Origin: Chitinophagaceae bacterium
GTDB lineage: Bacteria > Bacteroidota > Bacteroidia > Chitinophagales > Chitinophagaceae
Length of the DNA: 64,000 nt
Direction: 5' to 3'
Assembly (NCBI GenBank): GCA_016719815.1
Contig: JADJYK010000014.1
Span: 1-64,000, forward strand
The notes beneath the pieces were generated by a model. That model was not told where the DNA came from. It ran no database searches and saw nothing but the letters and a program-made list of their open reading frames with translations. The position numbers were made by a program, and so were the translations under genes. Positions 40,960 through 49,279 of this stretch are shown one piece after another. Position 1 is the stretch's first letter. The number at the start of each line of letters is the position of its first letter.

Positions 40960-43900
40960 CTACATATTTCTTCTGTATTGACCGCCTACTTCGTATAAAG
41001 CATGTGTTATCTGTCCCAATGAACAGCATTTTACAGTTTCCATTAATTGAGCAAATAAATTCCCGTTATTAATGGCCACTCTCTTTAACTCATTTAGCTC
41101 AATATCTCTCTTTTCCTGATTACGTTCCCAAAATGCCTGCAGGTTACTTATCTGCTGTTCTTTTTCTTCGGTGGTACTGCGTATTACTTCGCCGGGTAAC
41201 ACAGTTGGACTGCCCGCTTTATTCAAAAATGTATTTACACCAATAATCGGCAGTTCGCCTGTATGTTTCTGGTGTTCATAATGCAGGCTTTCTTCCTGTA
41301 TTTTGTTTCGCTGATACATTCGTTCCATTGCACCAAGAACGCCACCTCTTTCAGTCAGACGGTCAAATTCTGCCAGTACTGCTTCTTCCACAAGATTGGT
41401 CAGTTCTTCTATTGCAAATGAACCCTGTATGAAGTTTTCAGTTTTGGCAGTGCCCAGTTCCCGGTTAATAATTAACTGAATGGCCATGGCCCGGCGCACA
41501 CTTTCTTCGGTAGGTGTTGTAATGGCCTCATCGTATGCATTTGTGTGAAGCGAATTGCAGTTATCATAAATGGCATACAAGGCCTGCAGTGTGGTGCGGA
41601 TATCGTTAAAGTCAATTTCCTGTGCATGCAGGCTTCGGCCAGATGTCTGAATATGATACTTCAGCATCTGGCTGCGCTTATTAGCTTTGTATTTATACTT
41701 CATGGCTTTAGCCCAAATGCGGCGGGCCACACGGCCGATAACACTGTACTCAGGGTCCATACCGTTGCTAAAAAAGAAAGAAAGATTTGGAGCGAACTCA
41801 TCAATATTCATCCCACGGCTCAGGTAATATTCTACGAAGGTAAACCCGTTGGCCAGTGTAAATGCTAACTGCGTAATGGGGTTTGCCCCGGCCTCTGCAA
41901 TATGATAACCGCTGATGGAAACCGAGTAGAAATTGCGGACCTTATTTTGAATGAAATATTCCTGCACATCGCCCATCAGTTTCAGCGCAAACTCAGTAGA
42001 GAAGATGCAGGTATTCTGAGCCTGGTCTTCTTTTAAAATATCAGCCTGTACTGTTCCTCTTACCTGCTGTAAAGCTGTTTGTTTGCATTGTTCATATACA
42101 TCCGATGGTAATACCTCATCGGCACTAAGGCCCAATATTTTTAACCCCAAACCACTATTCCCATCTGGAAGTTCTCCGGAAGTTGAAGGATTATTGTAAA
42201 CGGGTCTCTTTCCGTCCGGGTATTTTTTCTGTAAAGCAACTTCCACCATTTCCCATTTCCCATTATCTATTATCCACTTCTCCGCCTGCTGGTCAATTGC
42301 TGTATTCATAAAAAATGCCAGCATAATTGGAGCAGGGCCATTGATGGTCATGGATACAGACGTCTTGGGATCGCACAAATCAAAACCGCTGTACAATTTC
42401 TTTGCATCATCAACCGTGGCAATACTCACTCCGCTATTGCCAACTTTGCCATAAATATCTGGACGATAGTCCGGGTCTTCACCATAAAGAGTTACAGAGT
42501 CAAATGCTGTTGACAATCTTTTTGCCGGCTGGTCAACACTTACATAGTGAAACCGCTTGTTGGTTCGTTCCGGCCCGCCCTCACCGGCAAACATTCTTGT
42601 CGGGTCTTCACCTTCCCGCTTTAAAGGAAACACCCCTGCAGTAAAAGGGAAATGGCCTGCCACATTCTCCTGCGCCTGCCAGCGAAGAATATCACCCCAG
42701 TCCTTATACTTTGGCAAAACAACTTTTGGTATTCTTGTTCCGCTCAAGCTGGTGCTGGTCATGGGCTGTTTAATCACTTTCTCCCTTACAGTGTATTCAT
42801 AAAAATCTTTTTGATACTCAGCTAACTTATTAGGCCAGTTGGTGATGAGTTTTTTGGCAACAGGAGTAAGCTGGTCTGCGAGAAAAGAAGCCTGGCCATG
42901 CAAAACTCCCTCTAAATCTCCCCGCAATGGGGAGACTTTGGAAGCTGTATTACTGAGTGTTTTTAAAGTTCCATCAATCTGGTATAACTGTGAGGCTATT
43001 GCAACCTGCTCTTCAACAAGTTTATCATAGCTGCGGTTGTTTTCCGCTATTTCACTCAGGTACCTTGTTCTGCCTGACGGGATAATGGCCGATGAAACTT
43101 TGGCTGTTTCGCCAAACTGGTACAGACCGAATACGATGCTGGTTTTTTCTTCAATCCTTTTCAGCAGCAACTCAAAAAGATGGTTCACTCCGTTATCATT
43201 AAACTTGCTGGCCATTGTACCAATGATGGGAAGTTCATCGTCTTTTGCCGTCCACAGGTTATGGTTGCGTTTGTATTGCTTTCTTACATCAGCCAGCGAA
43301 TCAAGTGCCCCGGCTTTATCGAACTTGTTGATACAAACCAGGTCGGCATAGTCGAGCATATTTATCTTCTCTAATTGCGAGGCTGCACCGTACTCGGGTG
43401 TCATTACATACATGCTTACATCGCAGTAATCCAGAATGGAAGCATCGCTTTGACCCACACCTGCACTTTCGAGGATAATAAAGTCGAAACCGGCAGCTTT
43501 GCAGATATCAATCGCTTCCTGCACATGAGAACTTAATGCCGTGTTGTCATCTCTTGTTGCAAGGCTTCTCATATAAGCCCTTGGGTGAGAGATGGCGTTC
43601 ATCCGTATCCTGTCGCCCAGCAAGGCACCACCTGTTTTTTTCTTTGATGGGTCAACCGAAATAACTGCTATTGTTTTGTCGGTAAAATTGTTAAGGAATC
43701 TGCGAACAATTTCATCAGTAACAGATGACTTACCAGCACCGCCCGTGCCTGTGATGCCGAGAACAGCCCCCCTGCCCCCAGAAGGTTGCCCCCCTACCCC
43801 CCGCCGGGGGGTTCCTGCCTCCGATAATTTGGAGAGCCCTTTAATAAGTTCAGAGTAATCTTTTCCTGCTTCGGCAAGTGTAATGGCTTTTGCAATTCTT

Positions 43901-44391
43901 CTAATATCCTTCACTTCATCTAATGGGGGCTTCTCATCCATGTCGGGTGCTAAAGTCCCTCCTGCGGAGGGATTTAGGGAGGCTTTTTCGATTACATCCT
44001 GAATCATCCCTTCCAGCCCCATGTGCCGGCCATCATCCGGACTGTAAATCCTGGCTATTCCATATTGATGCAATTCCTCTATTTCCTCAGGCAAAATAGT
44101 GCCGCCACCATTTTATATGACCGCAGCCACTTTCATCAAGCAGATCTTTATGTATTTAAAAAACTCCACATGGCCACCCTGGTAGCTGGTAATTGCAATT
44201 CCGTTTGCATCTTCCTCTATGGCAGCTTCTACAATTTCTTTGACGGAACGGTTGTGGCCCAAGTGAATGATTTCGGGCCCTTTGCTTTGCATGATGCGGC
44301 GCATGATGTTAATGGCAGCATCGTGGCCATCAAAAAGACTGGCGGCGGTTACAATACGAACCCTTGCCTTGTTGGTTGTTGTTTTCATCAT
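40960..44391 (-). CDS. icmF: Fused isobutyryl-CoA mutase IcmF (B12-binding, G-protein chaperone and mutase domains); frameshifts near start and repeat-derived inserts
   Basis: About 1143 residues. The N-terminal B12-binding domain has SLFDGHDAAINIMRR and HLGHNRSVKEIVEAA. The G-protein chaperone domain has Walker A GITGTGGAGKSS, SVDPSKKKTGGALLG, ILESAGVGQSD and CINKFDKAGA. The mutase barrel has FPFTAGVFPLKREGEDPTRM and VSMTINGPAPIMLAFFMNTA. It interconverts isobutyryl-CoA and butyryl-CoA using adenosylcobalamin, and its own chaperone domain guards the cofactor. Between 44090 and 44150 the frame changes and a short stretch of the expected GGGGG loop is missing. Three palindromic repeats lie inside the reading frame (see repeat entries), two of them in linkers around the G-domain, so they are probably tolerated. 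Confidence 0.93.
42902..42939 (-). repeat. Palindromic repeat inside icmF (copy a)
   Basis: Read on the minus strand it begins AAAGTC, has a CTCCCC/GGGGAG hairpin and ends GATTTAGAGGGAGTTTT. It is translated in frame as KVSPLRGDLEGV. Copy b at 43952-43986 shares the same AAAGTC start and GATTTAGRG tail, on the opposite strand. Confidence 0.75.
43765..43819 (-). repeat. Palindromic C/G-run repeat inside icmF (copy c)
   Basis: It contains ACCCCCC-GGC-GGGGGGT plus further C-runs and is translated in frame as EAGTPRRGVGGQPSGGRGA, directly before Walker A. The C-run/hairpin layout resembles the inverted pair around the DUF559 gene (45929-46388). Confidence 0.7.
43952..43986 (+). repeat. Palindromic repeat inside icmF (copy b)
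   Basis: It begins AAAGTCCC, has the hairpin CCCTCC-TGC-GGAGGG and ends GATTTAGGGAGGCTTT. It is translated on the minus strand in frame as KASLNPSAGGTLAP, in the linker after the B12-binding domain. Same family as copy a, opposite orientation. Confidence 0.75.
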
Positions 44392-44405
44392 AACTGTGTG
44401 AAAAG

Positions 44406-44413
44406 CAAATTTA
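44406..44413 (-). promoter_or_regulatory. -7 element upstream of icmF
   Basis: Minus-strand TAAATTTG matches TAnnTTTG and lies 15 bases before the start codon. No clear -33 TTG was found. Confidence 0.35.
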
Positions 44414-44483
44414 GCCGAAAAAAACTAATGGCTGTTAGCCCTCTTAACACTTCAGATTGAAGCCTGTTCCATACATTTGCCGC

Positions 44484-45943
44484 ATGCAATACATGACAGA
44501 CTCCATCACTGCTTTATATACAAAATGGAAGGGAAATTCTCCTCTCTCCGTTGACCTGTTACCGCAGAGCGGAAGCGAACGCCGTTATTTTCGCCTGCAC
44601 GACGAAGAAGGTTCTTTTATCGGAACCTATGGTGCTAACATAAAGGAAAACGAAACCTTTATATATTTCTCCCGCCACTTTAAAGATAAAAATCTGTCTG
44701 TACCGCAAATACTGGCAGTAAGTGACGATAACATCTGTTACATACAGGAAGATTTTGAAGATACCTCTTTATTGAACCGTCTCGAGGCTGAAGGTTTTAC
44801 TAATAACATTTACTTACTCTTTAAAAAGAGTCTTGAGGCAATAGCTCTCTTGCAGGTAAAAGGTGATGCCGGACTTGATTACAACAAATGTGTTACCAAT
44901 AAAGAATTTGGGAAGCAGGCCATCATGGCAGATTTGCTGTATTACAAATACTATTTTCTTGATGCGCTGCGTAAACCTTACGACAAACAGTCACTAATTG
45001 ATGACTTTGAAGCACTCAGCAACTATCTTACCCATACTGAATACAAGTATTTTATGTTCCGGGATTTCCAAAGCCGGAATATTATGATTACTGAAGATGG
45101 CGAAGTTCATTTTATAGATTACCAGGGTGGAATGAAAGGTGCTCCTCAATACGACGTGGCCTCTATGCTTTGGCAGGCAAGGGCCAACCTGCCTGAGGAA
45201 TGGAAAAATAACCTGCTTGAAGATTACATCAACTCCTTTGAATCCATCATCGGCCAACCGGTCGACAGAACCATTTTTCGCAGCCAGTATAACGGGTATG
45301 TTCTCATTCGCCTGCTGCAGGTACTTGGTGCTTATGGTTTCCGTGGATTGTTTGAAAGAAAAGCACAGTTCCTAACCAGCATACCGCTTGCATTAAAAAC
45401 CTGAAAGAGTTCTTTGCAAAAAACAGCGTCGGCATTTCCGTTCCTGAATTCAGAAAGGTACTTGACATGTGTGTGTCAGATGAAGTAATTGAACAGTTTA
45501 CCACCACACAGGCCACTGCCGACACCCCACTTGCTGTAAGAATAAATAGTTTCTCTTACAGAAACCAGATACCAGAAGATACCAGCGGCAACGGTGGTGG
45601 TTTTGTTTTTGACTGCCGCGGCATACTCAATCCCGGCCGGGTTGAAAGTATGAAAACCCAAACCGGCCGTGACAAGGATGTGAAAGACTTTCTGGAGCAA
45701 CAAACGCAGATGCCCGAATTTCTGAACAGTGTGTTTGACCTTGTTGATATTACTGTTGAAGATTACATAAAGCGGGGGTTTGAAAACCTGATGGTGAGTT
45801 TTGGCTGCACAGGTGGGCAACACCGCAGCGTATATGCGGCCGATGCCCTTGCAAGGCACCTGCGCAACAAGTTTAAAGTAAAGATTGAATTGAAACATTT
45901 GGTTCAGGATGAGAAAAACTGGGTGAATACCCCCAACCCCTGA
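44484..45943 (+). CDS. Phosphotransferase (AmgK-like) fused to a RapZ C-terminal-like domain (one frameshift)
   Basis: About 486 residues. The N-terminal kinase has the aminoglycoside-phosphotransferase fold with the Brenner motif FRDFQSRNIMI and metal site VHFIDYQGGMKGAPQYD. The C-terminal part (SYRNQIPEDTSGNGGGFVFD, VSFGCTGGQHRSVYAADALA) matches the RapZ C-terminal domain. One more A in the run at 45395-45399 joins them (LALKNLKEFFAKNSVG), so this is a true fusion. The next recognisable operon gene is a MurU-like nucleotidyltransferase. AmgK and MurU salvage MurNAc in other bacteria, so sugar phosphorylation is likely here. The last codons (NTPNP, stop) lie within the repeat at 45929-45956. 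Start choice among nearby ATGs is uncertain. Confidence 0.88.
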
Positions 45944-45956
45944 AGGGGAGTAGTTA
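45929..45956 (-). repeat. Left inverted repeat flanking the DUF559 gene
   Basis: The 27-base unit, read on the minus strand, is AACTACTCCCC-TTCA-GGGGTTGGGGGT. The right copy at 46362-46388 is on the plus strand and differs at two positions. Each unit is itself a hairpin (CCCC/GGGG). It supplies the stop codon of the fused kinase gene. Confidence 0.85.
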
Positions 45957-45976
45957 ACTAATATCAATTAGTCGTT

Positions 45977-46357
45977 ATGACAAACGGAATGCATGGCGGT
46001 GCAGAGAAGCCTCTTTACCAATGGGCCAGAGAACTAAGGAATAATGCAACTGATGCTGAAACTGTACTTTGGGGCTATTTGAAAACAAAGCCGTTTGGAA
46101 TAAAATTTAGAAGACAACATCCTTATTCAATTTACATTCTCGACTTCTACTGTCACGCATTAAAACTGGTTATTGAAGTGGACGACAGCATACATAACAA
46201 GAAAGATGTAAAGGCAAACGACATTTTGCGGCAAGAACATCTCGAAAATGATGGTTTTTCTTTTATAAGATTTACGAATTATGAAGTGCCAAAGAACCTT
46301 GAAAGCACTATCAGTAGTATTAATACCACTATTAAAAAATTGACTGATGGTAAGTAA
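45977..46357 (+). CDS. DUF559 (PD-(D/E)XK-type) endonuclease-domain protein
   Basis: Intact, 126 residues. The family core is present: AETVLWGYLKTKPFGIKFRR, then the catalytic Asp in YILDFYCHA and the E-x-D in LVIEVDDSIH. The D-x(n)-E-x-D pattern is that of Vsr-like and other PD-(D/E)XK nucleases. Usually a Gly follows the second Asp (EVDG); here it is Asp. DUF559 proteins are of uncertain role, seen as stand-alone nucleases or attached to other domains. The gene overlaps the annotated start of the nucleotidyltransferase by 11 bases and is enclosed by inverted repeats. Confidence 0.88.
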   Translation: MTNGMHGGAEKPLYQWARELRNNATDAETVLWGYLKTKPFGIKFRRQHPYSIYILDFYCHALKLVIEVDDSIHNKKDVKANDILRQEHLENDGFSFIRFTNYEVPKNLESTISSINTTIKKLTDGK

Positions 46358-46361
46358 CGAT

Positions 46362-46388
46362 AATTACTCCCCTTCAAGGGTTGGGGGT
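46362..46388 (+). repeat. Right inverted repeat flanking the DUF559 gene
   Basis: AATTACTCCCC-TTCA-AGGGTTGGGGGT mirrors the unit at 45929-45956. If translation of the next gene starts at 46347, the repeat is translated as NYSPSRVGG and replaces the usual N-terminal residues of that enzyme. Confidence 0.85.
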
Positions 46389-46391
46389 GCA

Positions 46392-47107
46392 ATGATATTT
46401 TGTGCCGGACTCGGCACCCGTTTCAAACCATGGACAGACAAACACCCAAAGGCTCTGGCATTGGTAAATGGAAAGTCATTGCTACAGCGAAACGTCGAAT
46501 ACTTGCAATCCTTCGGAATAAAAGATGTCATAATAAATGTCCATCATTTTGCCGAGCAGGTGGAGCAGGCCATTGTTGAAAATGATGGCTGGGGCAGCAA
46601 TGTACTGGTAAGCGATGAAAGAGAAGTGGTACTTGAAACCGGCGGCGGGTTGCTAAAAGCAAAATCATTATTTAATCCGAACAGCCCTTTATTACCTGCA
46701 ATGCCGACATACTTACCAGCCTCGATATAAATAAACTCATCGCCTTTCACAAAGAAAATAAATCGTTGATTTCCTTCGGGGTTACCAACCGTCAGTCTTC
46801 CCGTTATTTACTGTTTGATGAAAATAACAGGCTCTGCGGATGGAAGAATACAAAAACAGGAGAAGAGAGAATCCCCATTCTAAGAGAAAACCTGGTTCAA
46901 AGGGCTTACAGCACTGTAGTGGTTTTTGAATATGATATTTTCCGGCTGATGGAACAAAAAGGCTTTTCAGGTAAATTTTCACTTATCGATGTTTACCTTT
47001 CTCTCGCAGCAGAACACCGTATTATGGGCTACGACCACAGCGGCGACAAACTTGTAGATGTGGGCAAACCAGAAAGTGTTGCCGTGGCAGAGGCTCTTTT
47101 CGTTTAG
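46392..47107 (+). CDS. Nucleotidyltransferase (MurU/GlmU-N-like; one frameshift)
   Basis: About 238 residues from the ATG at 46392. The signature is MIFCAGLGTRFKPWTDKHPK, with LETGGGLLKA and NADILTSLD further on. These are the GxGTRx(6)PK motif and the metal-binding Asp of sugar-phosphate nucleotidyltransferases. One more C near 46685-46687 gives SPFITCNADIL, joining the frames. An alternative start at 46347 would add a repeat-derived leader (NYSPSRVGG). With the upstream AmgK-like kinase it probably makes UDP-MurNAc from recycled MurNAc-1-phosphate; that is inferred from neighbourhood. Confidence 0.88.
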
Positions 47108-47252
47108 TAAATAATGAATGAAAAATAGTAAATGGGGAAGGTCCTTTTTCTCTACTCACTTTACCATTTCCTAAAGAAATGCAAATACCTTTTGAATGGT
47201 AGTAAAGGTTGCTTTCTTTTACCCTAACTTTCAATCTCAAACTTATTGCCGT

Positions 47253-49212
47253 ATGAAAGGAATTTTCTCCACCGCCCTTAGTATGTTATTCTATGTATTC
47301 TCATTTGCACAAAATTCTGTTTACGACCATAAAGAAGCATTCAACCCACAATTCTATCCTTATCCCGGAAATGAAATTCGCAGCGCATCAGGTGAGCCCG
47401 GACCGAAGTACTGGCAAAACCGTGCTGACTACAGCATCAACTGTACATTAGATACAGCAAAGCACTCGGTTACCGGTAGTGTTATAATCACATATACCAA
47501 CAACAGTCCGGACAATCTGCGGTTTGTATGGTTGCAGATGGACCAGAATATTTACAAGAAGAACAGCCGTGGTTCTGCCACTTCAACTGAAACAGGCGGA
47601 CGATGGGCCAATACAAGTTTTACCGATGGCTATACTATTTCATCATTGCAAGCTAGAAAGCAGGAGTGGAGCTTACCAGGATGCCAAAACTATAACCAGT
47701 GATACCCGCATGCAGGTTTGGCTGAAAGAGCCCTTAGCTGCCGGAGAAAAAATTAAACTCAGCGTCAACTATTCATTTATCATTCCTGAATATGGCACTG
47801 ACAGGACTGGCAGGTTGAAAACAAGGAACGGCATTATTTACGAAGTGGCACAGTGGTTTCCCCGCATGGCTGTTTACGACGACATACAAGGATGGAATAC
47901 GATGCCTTATGTGGGTGCAGGAGAATTTTACCTTGAATATGGCGATATAGATTTCTCCGTTACAGCACCAGCCAGTATAATTGTAGTTGGCTCAGGAGAA
48001 TTACTCAATCCACAAGAATGTTATACGGAAGAACAAATGAAAAGATGGGAGGCTGCAAGAAACAGCGACAAAACCGTTATCATCAAAAGCGAAAAAGAAG
48101 CGAAGGATAAAAAAACACGGCCACAAGTTGGTAACATCACCTGGAAATTCAGTATGCAAAACACAAGAGATGTAGCCTGGGCCGCATCAGAAGCATTTGT
48201 ACAGGATGCAGCCCGTATTATTTTGCCCAGCGGCAAAAAATGTATGGCAGTAAGTGTGTATCCGGCAGAAAGTATTACCAAAGATGGCTGGCAGCGGTCA
48301 ACAGAATTTGTAAAAGCCTCCATTGAACATTATTCAAAAAAATGGTTTGAATATCCGTACAGCACTGCCACCAATGTTGCAGGCATTGTGGCCGGCATGG
48401 AATATCCCGGCATTGTATTTTGCAGTTACTACTCATCCGGCAGCAGTTTATGGAGTGTAACCGACCATGAACTGGGACATACATGGTTCCCGATGATAGT
48501 GGGCAGCAACGAAAGAAAATACGCCTGGATGGATGAAGGGCTAAACTCCTTTATCAATGAGTTTTCTACCGACGAGTTTAACAAAGGAGAATTTAAAGAC
48601 AAAGGATTTTTTGGCGACACCAACTCCCCGTTCATGGTTCAATACAGTTTCTCTGATGATGCAGATGGCCTTAATGCGATTCCCGAAGTAATTCAGGAAA
48701 ATAACCTTGATGTATCCGCTTATTCAAAACCGGCACAGATGCTTACTGCCTTGCGGGAAGTAGTGCTGGGTCACGAAAGATTTGATGCCGCTTTTTCTGA
48801 ATACATCCGCCGCTGGGCCTATAAGCATCCCACCCCGTGGGATTTCTTTCATACGATTGAAAATGTTTCCGGCGAAGATTTAAGCTGGTTCTGGCGGGCA
48901 TGGGTTTTTAATACCTGGAAATTAGATATTGCAGTTTCGTCAGTCGAATACAAAGAAGAGAAGGCATCAAAAGGCGCCCTGGTTACTATTGAAAATCTTG
49001 AAAAAATGCCGATGCCGGTAACGGTGAAAGTAAAAGAAACTAATGGCAAACAATATACGGTTGATTTACCGGTTGAAATATGGCAGCGGGGTTCCTTCTG
49101 GACGTTTTCAGTACCCAGCACCACCGAAATAAAAGAAGTAATTATAGACCCTGAAAACAAACTGCCCGATTTTAACAGGGACAATAATGAATGGAAGAAG
49201 AAAGCATTTTAG
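47253..49212 (+). CDS. M1-family metallopeptidase, secreted (one frameshift)
   Basis: About 653 residues. It has a signal peptide (MKGIFSTALSMLFYVFSFAQ), an N-terminal beta domain (DYSINCTLDTAKHSVTGSVI), and the exopeptidase motif as GIVAGMEYPGIV. The zinc site is HELGHTWFPM, with the third ligand E in WMDEGLNSF, 19 residues on. It cleaves N-terminal residues from peptides, probably in the periplasm. The frame changes near 47660, between ISSLQ and SGAYQDAKTI. A C-terminal beta domain ends at DPENKLPDFNRDNNEWKKK. A terminator follows directly. Confidence 0.9.
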
Positions 49213-49227
49213 TATGCTTAATAACAG

Positions 49228-49262
49228 AAAGCCCCACCGGTGAAACAGCGGGGCTTTTCTTT
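49228..49262. terminator. Terminator between convergent genes (M1 peptidase and propeller-Ig protein)
   Basis: The 8-base-pair stem AAAGCCCC (49228-49235) / GGGGCTTT (49250-49257) is followed by TCTTT on the plus strand and A-rich sequence on the other side, so it may serve both strands. Confidence 0.8.
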
Positions 49263-49279
49263 ATGCTAAATTACTTGCA

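Larger units (their letters stand above)
45929..46388 (+). mobile_element. Putative mobile unit: DUF559 nuclease gene between inverted palindromic repeats
   Basis: A 460-base segment bounded by inverted 27-base repeats (25 of 27 identical) carries only one gene, a DUF559 nuclease. It lies between two genes of what should be one operon; its left repeat ends one gene and its right repeat is read through at the start of the next. No obvious target duplication was found, only a possible short AAT on both sides. The idea that it is mobile is inference. Confidence 0.5.

Noticed and set aside
44090..44150. The icmF break considered as a deliberate split of the B12-binding subunit
   Set aside because: The reading continues in another frame with the expected DLLDESGCGHIK and GGGT segments, so it is an indel rather than a split gene.
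45929..46388. The DUF559 unit considered as a full insertion sequence
   Set aside because: There is no transposase and no clear target-site duplication, so I keep it only as a putative mobile unit.
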